A stretch of DNA of 64,000 bases from Sphingomonas carotinifaciens (GCF_009789535.1 NZ_WSUT01000002.1:1-64000); one strand, 5' to 3'. Shown: positions 35,051 to 44,818, numbered from the stretch's first letter. Program-made: numbers and translations. The notes: generated by a model from the letters alone, not told the origin.

Positions 35051-36211
35051 GTGGGCAGGCAGGAAGGGTTGAAGCTATTGCCGCGTGATCGTGCATCCAA
35101 GAGCGGGGGTGGGCGCCTGCTCGTCAACGGGCGTTTCCTTTATGCCCGCCCGACCGGCGTCCAGCGCGTCTCGATGGCCTTGCTGCATCAGATCGGTGCG
35201 CGCCGGCACGAACTGGAAGATGTGTTCCCGGGCGGGATACAGGTCGAGGCGCCCCCCGGCGATGCGGCATCGTCGATCGCCGGCGTGGCCATGCACAAGG
35301 CGGGACGCGTTCGCGGGCAGCTCTGGGAGCAGGTCAGCCTGCCACGACAGGCACGGCGACGTGAACAAGGCCAGGACGACCTGATCCTGTCCTTGTCGAA
35401 TGTCGGGCCGCTGGCGGCTGCGCGCGGCATCACGATGATCCACGATGCGCAGGTCTATACCGCGCCGCAATCCTATTCGAAGGCGTTCGTGCGCTGGTAT
35501 CGCTTCCTGCTTCCGCGTCTGGGACGCCGGAACGTGCAGGTGCTCACCGTGTCGCACTTCTCCAAGCAGCAACTCGTCAGCTATGGCGTAGCCTCCGAAG
35601 CGCGCATCACCGTCATACCCAATGGCTGCGATCACGTGCTCGGCTTTGCCAGCGACATGGCGACGGTCGATCGGCTGAAGCTGGCAGCGGGCCGCTATGT
35701 CGTCGCGCTGGCGACGACGCAGCCGCACAAGAATATCGCCGTGCTGCTGCGCGCCTTTGCCGATGGCGCGATGGGGGATGTGAAGCTGGTCCTGCTTGGC
35801 AAGGCGAGCGCGGCGGAGATGAAGGCGGCCTATCCCTTCATGCCCGACGACGTCCTGTTCACCGGCGCGATCAGCGATGCCGAGCTACGCGGCCTGCTGG
35901 AACAGGCGCTATGTTTTGCAATGCCGTCCACGACGGAGGGGTTTGGCCTCCCGCCGCTCGAGGCGATGATCCTGGGTACGCCGGCGATCGTCGCGCCTTG
36001 CGGTGCGCTGCCGGAGGCGTGTGGGGAGGGTGCATTATACGCAGCGCCCGACCGGCCGGACGTCTGGCAGGCGCAGATGCGTGCCTTGCGTGACGACAAC
36101 GGATTGCGCGAGGCGATGAAGGCTAAGGGGAAGGTGCAGGCGGGGCTCTTTACGTGGGAGAGGGCGGGGGACGTTCTGATCGAGACGCTGCGGCGCTGTT
36201 CGCGGCAGTAG
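35051..36211 (+). CDS. Glycosyltransferase family 4 protein
   Basis: A 386-residue GT4 enzyme from GTG 35051; the start is not fixed by a strong ribosome site, but the domain begins at GGRLLVNGRFLYARPTGVQR near residue 20. Donor-site motifs are VIPNGCDHVL, VVALATTQPHKNIAVLLRAF and PSTTEGFGLPPLEAMILGTP (E-x7-E). Begins 6 bp after the initiating transferase stop, so it is probably the second-step enzyme or close to it. Confidence 0.88.
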   Translation: MGRQEGLKLLPRDRASKSGGGRLLVNGRFLYARPTGVQRVSMALLHQIGARRHELEDVFPGGIQVEAPPGDAASSIAGVAMHKAGRVRGQLWEQVSLPRQARRREQGQDDLILSLSNVGPLAAARGITMIHDAQVYTAPQSYSKAFVRWYRFLLPRLGRRNVQVLTVSHFSKQQLVSYGVASEARITVIPNGCDHVLGFASDMATVDRLKLAAGRYVVALATTQPHKNIAVLLRAFADGAMGDVKLVLLGKASAAEMKAAYPFMPDDVLFTGAISDAELRGLLEQALCFAMPSTTEGFGLPPLEAMILGTPAIVAPCGALPEACGEGALYAAPDRPDVWQAQMRALRDDNGLREAMKAKGKVQAGLFTWERAGDVLIETLRRCSRQ

Positions 36212-36343
36212 ATGGCACAGAATGATACGCGGTAGGCGTCGATGGAGTGTCCAGACACCTAACCCTTTGATAGGCGTGTCGGGGCGGGGAATGCGTAATC
36301 GTATCAACGGTTGCATCGAATTGCAGGGAAACGGGCTGGTACG

Positions 36344-37216
36344 ATGAAGGTCGCTATTGTCATTGCAAGCGTTGGCCGGCCGCAAGAACTGGCGCGCTGG
36401 GCCGATCATTGCCGCCGCCAGACGCTGACGCCCTGCGAAATCGTCTTTTCCATCGCGTCCGATGCGGATCTGCCCGCAGGCTTCCACGACAACACCGTTA
36501 CCGTTCTGCGAGGCCCCAAGGGATCGTCGCACCAGCGCAATTCCGGGTTGAACGCGCTCACCAGCGCGCCGGATGTCGTCGCCTTCTTCGATGACGATTA
36601 CGTGCCCAGCCGACGCTGTCTGGAGGGGATCGCCCGCGTGTTCGAGGCGCATCCGGAACTGGTCGGGACTACCGGCCGGCTGCTCGCCGACGGCATTCAC
36701 AGCGCCGGCATCGACTTCGAAACCGCATCCGCGATGATCGCGCGCTTCGATGCGGAGGATGCCGCACCTAACCTCGTGCTGAACGAGACGCTGGGTACCT
36801 ATGGCTGCAACATGGCGTTCCGCTGGTCGGTGGTGAAGGACGTCCGCTTCGACGAACGGCTGCCGCTTTACGCCTGGCAGGAGGATGTCGATTTCTCGCG
36901 CCGGCTGCGCGATCACGGCGTTGTGGCACGGACCGAGGCATTTGTTGGCGTCCATCAGGGCGTCAAGGGAGGGCGTACCGCCGGCCAGAAATTCGGCTAC
37001 TCGCAGATCGCCAACCCCCTGTACCTGATCCGCAAGGGGACGATGCCGGCCCGTGACGCACTGTGGTTGATGACGCGCAACATGGCGAGCAACCACGCCA
37101 AGGCATTCAGGCCCGAACCCTGGATCGATCGCAAGGGGCGTGCCGAGGGTAATTGGCGGGCCCTGAAGGATCTGGTCACCGGCCGCCTGCAACCGGAACG
37201 CATTCTGGAGTTCTGA
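36344..37216 (+). CDS. Glycosyltransferase family 2 protein
   Basis: A 290-residue GT-A enzyme from ATG 36344. MKVAIVIASVGRPQELAR starts the nucleotide-binding fold; VVAFFDDDYVPS near residue 80 is the DxD-type metal site; the catalytic-loop ED is seen in WQEDVDFSRRLRDHG near 185. Inverting transfer of a sugar to the EPS lipid intermediate is expected. Last gene of a plus-strand group, 20 bp from a convergent flippase gene. Confidence 0.88.
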   Translation: MKVAIVIASVGRPQELARWADHCRRQTLTPCEIVFSIASDADLPAGFHDNTVTVLRGPKGSSHQRNSGLNALTSAPDVVAFFDDDYVPSRRCLEGIARVFEAHPELVGTTGRLLADGIHSAGIDFETASAMIARFDAEDAAPNLVLNETLGTYGCNMAFRWSVVKDVRFDERLPLYAWQEDVDFSRRLRDHGVVARTEAFVGVHQGVKGGRTAGQKFGYSQIANPLYLIRKGTMPARDALWLMTRNMASNHAKAFRPEPWIDRKGRAEGNWRALKDLVTGRLQPERILEF

Positions 37217-37236
37217 TGCGCCTGCCGGGCCGGATG

Positions 37237-38763
37237 CTATGCCGCCCGGTGCCTGAACAATTTGCCTCGCAACTGTGCGAAAAGCTTCATCCCCATGGTT
37301 TCCATCCCTTCCGGGCGTCCGACCAGGGCCCAGGAAAGGAGCAGGATGGCGATGTAGGTGACGCCCCCGACGATGACCGTGGCGGCGACCGCGAGGATCG
37401 ACAGCGATTGGCGCAGGGCATCCGGCAGCAGCAGGATGGCCGCCGCCATGCCGGCTGTCGCCAGGGCGATGCGCCAGGGGGCGATCAATTGCGCGATGAT
37501 GCGCAGGCCGACGAGCTTGCGGACATAGCCCATCGTCACGACCATCAGGATCGCGTTGGTCGCCACGCGGCCGATGACCGCACCCGCGACACCGAATGTC
37601 CAGATCAGGCCGATCAGCAACGGGATCTTGATCGCAACTTCGACAAGGCGCTGTCGCAGGAAGATGGAGGTGCGGTCCATCGCCATCGCCATCGGGTCGA
37701 GCGGCGATACCCAGACGACGAAGATCGGTGCGATCGCGAGCCAGCGCAGCATCGGGATCGCGGTAATCCAGTTCGGCCCCAGCACGACGGGCACGACCTG
37801 ATCCGCGATCAGGCTCAGCCCCACCATGCCCGGCGCCGCGATGGTCAGCAGCGTCAGCGATATGCGCTGATAGGCCCGCGCCATGCGTTCGCATGAGTCC
37901 TTCATCGTCACGAAGCCGGCCATCAGCGGCCGCATCGCCGGCGCCACCAGCACCTGTTCGGGCACGGACGACAGGTCGGCCGCCATCGAGAAGTGGCCCA
38001 GATCGGCCTTGCCGATAAAGCGGCCCAGGATCAGCTTGTCGGATTGCCAACTGAGGGCGCCGAGCGCCTGCGCGAGGCTGGCCCAGCCTAGAAAACCGGC
38101 AAAGCTGCGCCACCGGACAAGGCTGAGCCGTGGCCGGAAGGGCGCAAAGAAGTAGGATTGCACCATGCTGGCAACCGGCGTGACCACCGTTCCCATCGCA
38201 ATCGCCCAATAGGAATGGGTTGCGATGGCAAGGCTGGTGGCGACCGAAAAGCCGCACAGCTTGCTGACGATCTCGATCACCAGATCGCGCCGGAAATCGA
38301 TGCGCCGGGCATATTGCACCATGGCCGGACTTTGCAGACCGCGCGTGATCGGGGCGAGCGCCAGGAACAGGATCAGCGGCACCAGCCGCGAATCCGAATA
38401 GGCATAGGAAAACGGTACCGCGGCCAGCGCGATCACCAGCGCCAGCAGGCCGCCGCGCATCAACCCGATGGTGAAGGCGGTGTTGAGATGGCTGCGGCCG
38501 ACACGGTCGAGCCGCACCATCGATTGCGAGATGGGCAGTTCCGACACTGCTTCGACGATGAAGATCAACGTCATCGCCACCGAGATCAGCCCGAAATCCT
38601 GCGGCGACAGGGTACGCGCCAGGACGATCAGCGTCGTGAAGTCGATCCCCCGCGCCGCCAGGCGGGACGCCATCAACCATGCCACGCTGCCCGCCGTACG
38701 CCGGCCGACGCCAGGGCGCGGCTGCTCGGGCACCGCCTTTTCCGTTTCTGTAACTGCCGTCAT
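37237..38763 (-). CDS. Wzx-type oligosaccharide flippase (paralog 1)
   Basis: A 508-residue MOP-superfamily membrane protein with about 12-14 hydrophobic segments. VLARTLSPQDFGLISVAMTL near residue 55 is the family signature in TM1-2; IDFRRDLVIEIVSKLCGF near 150 is also typical of the WzxC/SpsS-type group. It moves undecaprenyl-linked repeat units to the periplasmic face. It ends LRGKLFRHRAA, at the point where the second paralog (41913-43877) continues into an extra domain. Confidence 0.9.
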   Translation of the reverse strand: MTAVTETEKAVPEQPRPGVGRRTAGSVAWLMASRLAARGIDFTTLIVLARTLSPQDFGLISVAMTLIFIVEAVSELPISQSMVRLDRVGRSHLNTAFTIGLMRGGLLALVIALAAVPFSYAYSDSRLVPLILFLALAPITRGLQSPAMVQYARRIDFRRDLVIEIVSKLCGFSVATSLAIATHSYWAIAMGTVVTPVASMVQSYFFAPFRPRLSLVRWRSFAGFLGWASLAQALGALSWQSDKLILGRFIGKADLGHFSMAADLSSVPEQVLVAPAMRPLMAGFVTMKDSCERMARAYQRISLTLLTIAAPGMVGLSLIADQVVPVVLGPNWITAIPMLRWLAIAPIFVVWVSPLDPMAMAMDRTSIFLRQRLVEVAIKIPLLIGLIWTFGVAGAVIGRVATNAILMVVTMGYVRKLVGLRIIAQLIAPWRIALATAGMAAAILLLPDALRQSLSILAVAATVIVGGVTYIAILLLSWALVGRPEGMETMGMKLFAQLRGKLFRHRAA

Positions 38764-38851
38764 CGCCCGCCTTATCCCGATTCCAAACGCTCATGGTCCA
38801 GCAAACCATGGCGGCCGCCCGGCGACTGCGTGGCGAACTTCAACTACCCAA

Positions 38852-39880
38852 TCAATCGAGACGTTTGAACGGTGCCCGATGCAGGAACCTGCGCAGTAGG
38901 ACGGAATGCCAGCGGCTGTCGATTGCCGCCTTCACCGATTTCAGCGTGCGTCTCGCCCGCATGGCGGGTGAGGGATCGGCATATTTTGGATCGATGTCCC
39001 GGCTGTCGGTCAGCGTCAGGTAGCGTGTGAAATAGGGGTGGGCTGCCAGAAAATCCGCATAGACCTTGCGATAGCGAGTGCCCCAAGGCCCCTTCAGGGA
39101 GTTCCACGGCTTGGCCGGACCGGTGAAATGGACGATCCTCGGGCGGACGAGATGCTGGCCGTCCGCCGCCTGGAACCATGTCGTGTAGTTGTATTCCGGG
39201 CCAAACCGTATGCGATGCTCGCCGATCGCCGCGTTGAGCGCGCTCTGGTCGTGATGCTTGCAGCATTCTGGATGGTTCGTCAGGAAACGAAGCGCCTCGC
39301 CGGTATATTCGCGCCATGCGGCACGCGATGCCAACATGATGCCGGCATTCACGTAATCGGTCGGATGCATGATGCCGAGCCGGCTGAGATAGGATGACGG
39401 GTTGGCATATTTGCCGCCATTGTTCAGCCGGTCGCAGCCGGCAAGGACCTTGCCGGGGGGGCAGTCATGCGCAACCAGGGGCGCGACCGAACCGGTGATC
39501 TGGATGTCGCCGTCCATGTAGAGGATTGTGTCGTACTGCGCCGGGATGTGTGCGTCGAGCACCAGCCGGCCCAGCGTCGAACGTGGAACATGCAGCGAGG
39601 GCAGACGGTCCGCGCTGTCCGGGATGAAGGATCTGCTGTCCAGAAACCGGAAGTTGAACCGCGATGCGCCGAGTGCGGTTCGAATCGCGGCCTGCTCGTC
39701 ATCGGGTATGTCGATCAGGTAGATAATGATGTCGGCGATCGCGACGACATCGGGCTGCGCAGCGAGTTGCGATGCGGCGATCAGGCTTTGCACCAGATAG
39801 CCCCGGTCGGTCACGAAGGTGATGACCCGGTCGATGCCCTGCCGATTGCATTCGGGCGTACCCAGGGGCAGGTTGTCCAC
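38852..39880 (-). CDS. Glycosyltransferase family 8-like protein (paralog 2)
   Basis: A 342-residue GT-A enzyme from GTG 39880, which has GCAGGAG 7 bp upstream; a TTG at 39952 is weaker. TILYMDGDIQITGSV gives the DxD site near residue 105. HPTDYVNAGIMLASR and VHFTGPAKPWNSLKGPWGT align with the first GT8 protein at 30728-31666. It lies upstream of flippase 1 on the same strand, 88 bp apart. It should add a hexose to the repeat unit. Confidence 0.82.
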   Translation of the reverse strand: MDNLPLGTPECNRQGIDRVITFVTDRGYLVQSLIAASQLAAQPDVVAIADIIIYLIDIPDDEQAAIRTALGASRFNFRFLDSRSFIPDSADRLPSLHVPRSTLGRLVLDAHIPAQYDTILYMDGDIQITGSVAPLVAHDCPPGKVLAGCDRLNNGGKYANPSSYLSRLGIMHPTDYVNAGIMLASRAAWREYTGEALRFLTNHPECCKHHDQSALNAAIGEHRIRFGPEYNYTTWFQAADGQHLVRPRIVHFTGPAKPWNSLKGPWGTRYRKVYADFLAAHPYFTRYLTLTDSRDIDPKYADPSPAMRARRTLKSVKAAIDSRWHSVLLRRFLHRAPFKRLD

Positions 39881-40252
39881 GATAAAACTCCTGCTTGGCG
39901 CAGCGGCTGAAAATACGAGAGGCCTGCATGGCGGGCGGTTACCGCGGTGCAAACGCCAGCTTTACCGATGCTTAGCCATGTTGCTTGTGATGGCGGGAGG
40001 TCAAGATTTCGTGACCTGTGTGAAAATGATACGCTGAATGTGCTTTTTCCTGCAGCACGACCTATCAAGCCACCTCCGGTCGGGATGGCGTTGCGGGGGA
40101 GGCAATGCTATTATCGAGACCTCGCAAAGGATTACGTCGGCAGATCGTTGGTGAAATCGATCCAATGCCTGTCTTTGGCCGCCGGGTGATCGGCGTGACG
40201 CCGAACACAAACGGAAATCGCGGCCGGGATCGGGCCGAACTCAGGGGCTGCA
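39881..40252. other. Divergent intergenic region between GT8 and polymerase genes
   Basis: About 370 bp that must carry the two divergent promoters. No gene and no obvious operator palindrome were seen. Confidence 0.4.
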
Positions 40253-41740
40253 ATGGTCGTTCTCGGAATTTTCTGGCTGCTGTTCTTTGCCGCGGCCATC
40301 GCGGATGTCCGGTGGACGCTGTACCTGTTCTTCAGCAGCCTCGCTTTCGGATCGCTGGCGATCCTGCCCGTCAATCTGACGGGGGGTACGACGTTCCTGC
40401 CCCTGACCGCCTGCGCAGGACTGTTGTGCATCAAGGCCTTTCTGGCATCCGGTCGGCCCCATCTGCTGGTCGACGGGCTGATCGACTATAACAAGCTGGG
40501 CCTGCTGACCGCGTTCATGGCCTTTGCATTGGCGGTCACCTACACCGCGCCCTTCCTGTTCAGCGGGGCGCCGGTCATGGGTCTGAACAACATCCGGCGC
40601 AGCGCACTGGGTTTCGGTTCGGGCAATATCACCCAGCCTTTGTACCTGCTGTCCTCCTTTGCGATCACCATATCGATCTACCAGCTGCTGTTGCAGACCG
40701 ACACGCGCCGGCTGGTCTACAAGGCGATCTTCGTCGGGGGTGTCGTGGCGATGTTCGCCGGCCTGCTCGACATGGCAACCGCCGGCACAGGTCTGCTCGC
40801 TCCGCTGCGTACCGCGACCTATGTGATCATGGACGGCGACGATGTCGGCGGCATGCGCCGGGTGATCGGCTTCAACACCGAGGCTTCGGGTTATGGCGCA
40901 TTGGTGCTTTCCTTTGCCTCGATGATCTATTTCATGAAGATCGGCCAGGCGCTGGGCGGTGTCTATGCAAAGCTGGAGATGCCGCTGGCCTTGATGCTGG
41001 TCCTGTTGACCGTGCTATCGACATCGTCCGCCGCGTTTCTCGGCCTGGCTGTGTTCGGTTTGATCGCGGTCGGCAGCAACGTGCTGGCGCTGCGGCACGG
41101 TGCGGATGAGAAGCGCGCGGTCATCGAATTGCTGTTCATCGGCGCCGCGATCCTGTGCTGCATCGCGCTGATCATCGCGACGCCCAGCCTGTTCGGCGGG
41201 TTGTTCGATCTGGTCGACAAGACCGTGCTGAACAAGACGTCGAGCAGCTCCTTCTCGGAGCGGAGCAGCTGGAACACCGTCAGCCTGGAAGGGCTGTTCG
41301 CCACGGGCGGTTATGGCGTCGGGGTGGGATCGACGCGCGCATCCTCCTGGCCGGTCGCGGTACTCAGCAGCACCGGCATCGTCGGTGCCATGCTGATGAT
41401 CCTGTTCTTCCTGCGGATTTTCACGCTTTCGCTGCGCGGTGCCAGCCATGAGATACGCCGGGTCGTCACTGGCGCGCGCTACAGCATTCTGGTGTGCATG
41501 GTGCCCGGTGCGGTCGCCGGCACGCTGGTCGATTTCGGCGCGTATAATGCCGCGCTGTTCGCGATCACGGCTGCGCTGCCCTTCCTGAGTGCCGTCGGCC
41601 AGCCTATCCGTCGCTCGCGCCGGGCCATGCATCCGGCCCCCGGTACGGTTTCGATACCAGCGCCGCCTGTGCAAGGTCAGCCCAGCCATCGCGGTCGACG
41701 CCGCACCCAGCAGCGCCGTGTGCGTCCGGTTCGTACCTGA
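40253..41740 (+). CDS. Wzy-like EPS polymerase
   Basis: A 495-residue integral membrane protein from ATG 40253, with about 11-12 hydrophobic segments. The large periplasmic loop (TPSLFGGLFDLVDKTVLNKT followed by SSSSFSERSSWN) and the final TM region fit Wzy polymerases. Sequence conservation in this family is low, so the call rests on topology and place in the locus. It would join repeat units at the periplasmic face. The C-terminal 40 residues are Arg/Pro-rich and may be cytoplasmic. Confidence 0.78.
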   Translation: MVVLGIFWLLFFAAAIADVRWTLYLFFSSLAFGSLAILPVNLTGGTTFLPLTACAGLLCIKAFLASGRPHLLVDGLIDYNKLGLLTAFMAFALAVTYTAPFLFSGAPVMGLNNIRRSALGFGSGNITQPLYLLSSFAITISIYQLLLQTDTRRLVYKAIFVGGVVAMFAGLLDMATAGTGLLAPLRTATYVIMDGDDVGGMRRVIGFNTEASGYGALVLSFASMIYFMKIGQALGGVYAKLEMPLALMLVLLTVLSTSSAAFLGLAVFGLIAVGSNVLALRHGADEKRAVIELLFIGAAILCCIALIIATPSLFGGLFDLVDKTVLNKTSSSSFSERSSWNTVSLEGLFATGGYGVGVGSTRASSWPVAVLSSTGIVGAMLMILFFLRIFTLSLRGASHEIRRVVTGARYSILVCMVPGAVAGTLVDFGAYNAALFAITAALPFLSAVGQPIRRSRRAMHPAPGTVSIPAPPVQGQPSHRGRRRTQQRRVRPVRT

Positions 41741-41777
41741 GCGGCCGTTTGTAAGCGGGCGAAATCGAACCCCTGTC

Positions 41778-41906
41778 TCAATCCCGGAAGTAATTCCGGT
41801 ACATGCGGCGCCTACGGTTCTTCGAGCGCCACTTCAGCAGCAGAAACGCCACGATCAGGACTGCGACAATCGCCGTAACGGTGAGGGTTGAATTGGTAAC
41901 GGTCAC
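41778..41906 (-). CDS. 42-residue single-span membrane protein behind the flippase-Fur fusion
   Basis: GTG 41906 is preceded by AGAGGTC. The product has one membrane span followed by a very basic tail: VTAIVAVLIVAFLLLKW, then RSKNRRRRMYRNYFRD. The start is 7 bp after the stop of the fusion gene, suggesting translational coupling. The positive-inside rule places the Arg-rich tail in the cytoplasm. No family was recognised; it could be a subunit or regulator of the flippase or polymerase. Confidence 0.6.
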   Translation of the reverse strand: MTVTNSTLTVTAIVAVLIVAFLLLKWRSKNRRRRMYRNYFRD

Positions 41907-41912
41907 GATGCG

Positions 41913-43877
41913 TCAAGACCTCTTGCGGCGTGTGATTTGGGATTGGGTGAGGATACTCTGAAACTCCGGTGGATCTGTCTGCCGATCGACGTGCACGGCC
42001 CCGATCGGCGGGCGATGCGGCCGGCAGGATGCACAATGTCCGGCAACGTCGATAAATTCCGCCGCCATCCGGAAATCTGCCGCCCGCGCCGAGCCGTGGA
42101 TCGCATTCAACGCGATAGGGCTTTCAAGGGAAAGGGATTTCTTGCAACTCAGGCAGGTGAGACGGATGGTCTCGCGATGACGGACCGCCGGTACGGGGGC
42201 AGGATGTACCGGTTGCACCAGATTGGCCTGCGTCAGGATGTCGAGGATGCGGTAAACGCTGGAGGCAGCCGGATCGGCGGTGGATTTGTTGCTGGCCGTG
42301 GCAATCGCGAACATGCGGTCGCGGGTTTCGGCGGTGCTGAGCGGCGCATCCGACCGGGGCGCGGCGCGTGGTGAAAAACGGCCGCGCAGCACCATCTTGC
42401 CCATCAGGCCCAGCAGCATCGCCTCCGCGCCATCAGGGCGGCCGCGCCCATGCCAAAGCAGCAGGGTGGTCCCCGCAAATATCAGCGCGCCCAGACCCCC
42501 GAGCAGACCGATGGCCAGGACCAGTCCGATCTTGGACAGTCCGGGCGGGGCCAGTTGCAGGGCAGGGAGAACGACCGCGGCCATGGCCATGCAGCCGATG
42601 GCGGGCCGGCCGATGGCCTTGACCTGTGCCCAGGCGCTTACCCCGGATAGGCGCCGCGCCGCATCGATGGCCAGGGCGGCCAATACCAGCGCGGCTATCC
42701 CACGCGCGGCCGCGATGCCGGGAACCAGAAACAGCCAGCCTGCCGCGATAACCAGCGGCACCTTGACGAGGAAGTCGGTCAACTGACGGTTGAAGATCAG
42801 GTTGGATCGCCGCAATGCCAGCGCCAGCGCGTTGAGCGGCGTCCACAACAGCCCCGGTATGCCCGCCAGCGCCAGCCATTGCAGCACGGGTGCGACACTG
42901 CGCCACTTGTCATCCAGTGCGAGGCTGACGAGCGGCTGTGCCAGCAACGCGGTGCCGGTCAGAACGGGGAAGCCGACCAGGGCGACTACCGACAACGTCT
43001 TCAGATAGGCTTGTTGCAGCCTCTTGGGGTCTTCCCGCACGGCAACGAGCCCGGCCGACAACGGTCCAAGGATCGGCCCGAGCAGCACCTGGCCCGGAAT
43101 GGAGGCAAGATTGTCGGCCATGGTGAAGCGACCGACGACCGCAGGGATCGCCAGCCAGCCCAGTACCAGCCGGTCGATCTGCCATGCAAAGGCGGAAAAG
43201 AGCTGCGCACCGCTCAGCCATCCCAGAAAGTTCCGGAACATGGGCCATTCCCGCAGCGAGAGCGTGGGCAGATAGGGTGCCAGAACAAAGGACAAGCCGG
43301 CCGCGATTACCGGAGAAGCGATCGTGCCGATCGCCAGTGCCCAGTAGCTGCCCGTCGCCAGCGCGACCGCGGTCGATGCTGCGAGCGAGCCAAGCTTGCC
43401 GAAAATCTCGGTGGCGACGGTGCGCCGAAAATCCAGGTCGCGGCAATATAGCGCCAGCCGGGGATTGCTGATCCCGCGAACGGCAGGCGCGATCGACAGG
43501 GCGAGCACAAGCGGCAACAGGCGCATGTCGCCATAGGCGACCGCGAACGGCCAGGCGATGGCACCGATCACGATCGCCAGTACGATGCCGCGCAGCAGGC
43601 TGAGCGTGAACGCAGTGTCCATCATCGGGCGCGTAATGTCGCGTTCGACGAGCAGCACCTGTGATACTGGCAGCTCCATGATCGCCTCGACGATGAAGAT
43701 CAGGCTCATCGCGATACCGATCAGGCCGAAATCGGCAGGCGTGAGCAACCGCGCCAGCACGATCAACGCCAGCAGGTCGATGACCCGCGACAGCAATCGC
43801 CCCCCGACCGTCAGGATCGAGGCCAGCGCCGTCCGGTGCGACGCCGTGGCCGTGCCCGTGCCCGTCGCAGCCGTCAT
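41913..43877 (-). CDS. Wzx-type flippase (paralog 2) fused to a Fur-like C-terminal domain
   Basis: A 654-residue protein from ATG 43877. Residues 1 to about 510 are a Wzx flippase closely related to the one at 37237-38763 (VLARLLTPADFGLIGIAMSL, LDFRRTVATEIFGKL). Where the paralog stops (FRHRAA), this one runs on in frame (FSPRAAPRSDAPLSTAETRD). Residues about 515-620 resemble Fur/Zur proteins: SSVYRILDILTQANLVQPV is the wing/recognition-helix region with Tyr542. CLSC (575, 578) and CASC (615, 618) match the structural zinc site with the same 40-residue spacing as E. coli Fur C93/C133. The first helices of the Fur HTH are shortened. The domain would be cytoplasmic. A natural fusion is the simplest reading; loss of a stop codon or a sequencing error is the alternative. 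Confidence 0.82.
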   Translation of the reverse strand: MTAATGTGTATASHRTALASILTVGGRLLSRVIDLLALIVLARLLTPADFGLIGIAMSLIFIVEAIMELPVSQVLLVERDITRPMMDTAFTLSLLRGIVLAIVIGAIAWPFAVAYGDMRLLPLVLALSIAPAVRGISNPRLALYCRDLDFRRTVATEIFGKLGSLAASTAVALATGSYWALAIGTIASPVIAAGLSFVLAPYLPTLSLREWPMFRNFLGWLSGAQLFSAFAWQIDRLVLGWLAIPAVVGRFTMADNLASIPGQVLLGPILGPLSAGLVAVREDPKRLQQAYLKTLSVVALVGFPVLTGTALLAQPLVSLALDDKWRSVAPVLQWLALAGIPGLLWTPLNALALALRRSNLIFNRQLTDFLVKVPLVIAAGWLFLVPGIAAARGIAALVLAALAIDAARRLSGVSAWAQVKAIGRPAIGCMAMAAVVLPALQLAPPGLSKIGLVLAIGLLGGLGALIFAGTTLLLWHGRGRPDGAEAMLLGLMGKMVLRGRFSPRAAPRSDAPLSTAETRDRMFAIATASNKSTADPAASSVYRILDILTQANLVQPVHPAPVPAVRHRETIRLTCLSCKKSLSLESPIALNAIHGSARAADFRMAAEFIDVAGHCASCRPHRPPIGAVHVDRQTDPPEFQSILTQSQITRRKRS

Positions 43878-44275
43878 GCGCTATACTGCCCCCAGCGGCG
43901 GCTATTGGCAGCTATATGACGTTGCGTTTCCGACCATCCCGGCGCACCATGCAAATCATCGGCGACAAGAAACGTGATCGTGACAGGAGAGCATCCCCGC
44001 AATGCTGGGTAACGTGCACGCGTATGCGACGCATCCACTTGCATGAACATGATCATGAAGTTGAGCGATGTTGCGTCGTCGCGCGTGATATTTCTACATA
44101 CCGTCATCATATGCCGCCAGTTTGCACGTACCTGTTCGAATGAATTCGTTAAGCGTATGAAGTAACCAAATATTGACGCTGTTTTTGTATGCCCGCCAAG
44201 CTAAGCGACGGTAGATATGTTTACGGCCCCTTTACCTTTCCTCTGCATTGCTGCCTGGAACGACTGGGGAACGAC
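43878..44275. other. Intergenic region between flippase fusion and PilZ gene
   Basis: About 400 bp upstream of two divergent genes. The PilZ frame is open back to 44189 without conserved content. No clear operator was recognised. Confidence 0.4.
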
Positions 44276-44791
44276 ATGCCAATTGCTGCGCAGATGACGA
44301 GCGACGATCGCGGTTTCGCGCGCTTTACGGTCGATCTGAACGCCACGTTGCGGGACAAGATCACGCGCCCGCATGATGTGACGATCGAGGATCTTTCACT
44401 GACCGGTTTTCGTCTGAGTGGCGCACCGGATCTGCCGGTCGGTGCCTCCATATCCATCGGCTTTGCGGGCATCGGCACGCACCAGGCGCGCATCATGCGC
44501 CGGGATGCGGACATATATGGCTGTGAGTTTATCACGCCGATCACGCAGGACATGTTGCACATGGCTTTGCACACGCCGATCGAAGCACCGATCGCCTTTC
44601 TGCCGGCGGTAGGAGCACCACGGTCCGACGGCATGCGGGCCACAGCGTCGATTGCGGAACCGCTGCAGCTTGGCGATGCGCCTGAACCTTATGTCGAGCC
44701 CTATGCCCCGCGCACCAAGCTGACGATCGCGGTGATCGCAGCCGTGGCGGCATGGGCGGCCGCGATCGGATTATACCTCTCGGTCGCATAA
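44276..44791 (+). CDS. PilZ domain protein with C-terminal membrane anchor
   Basis: A 171-residue protein from ATG 44276 (GGGGA 7 bp upstream). The PilZ core is seen as RFTVDLNATL, then DVTIEDLSLTGFRLSG (D/NxSxxG) near residue 45 and GCEFITPI near 88. The N-terminal Arg motif is weak (DDRGFARFTV), so c-di-GMP binding is plausible but not assured. A single C-terminal span (LTIAVIAAVAAWAAAIGLYL) anchors it in the inner membrane. It may couple c-di-GMP to EPS assembly. Confidence 0.75.
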   Translation: MPIAAQMTSDDRGFARFTVDLNATLRDKITRPHDVTIEDLSLTGFRLSGAPDLPVGASISIGFAGIGTHQARIMRRDADIYGCEFITPITQDMLHMALHTPIEAPIAFLPAVGAPRSDGMRATASIAEPLQLGDAPEPYVEPYAPRTKLTIAVIAAVAAWAAAIGLYLSVA

Positions 44792-44818
44792 GTCGGCGTC
44801 CCGTCGCGGCGCTACCGC

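Noticed and set aside
36035..38809. 924-codon minus-strand frame
   Set aside because: It crosses the flippase in another frame and the 3' ends of two plus-strand glycosyltransferases; these carry clear motifs and this frame does not.
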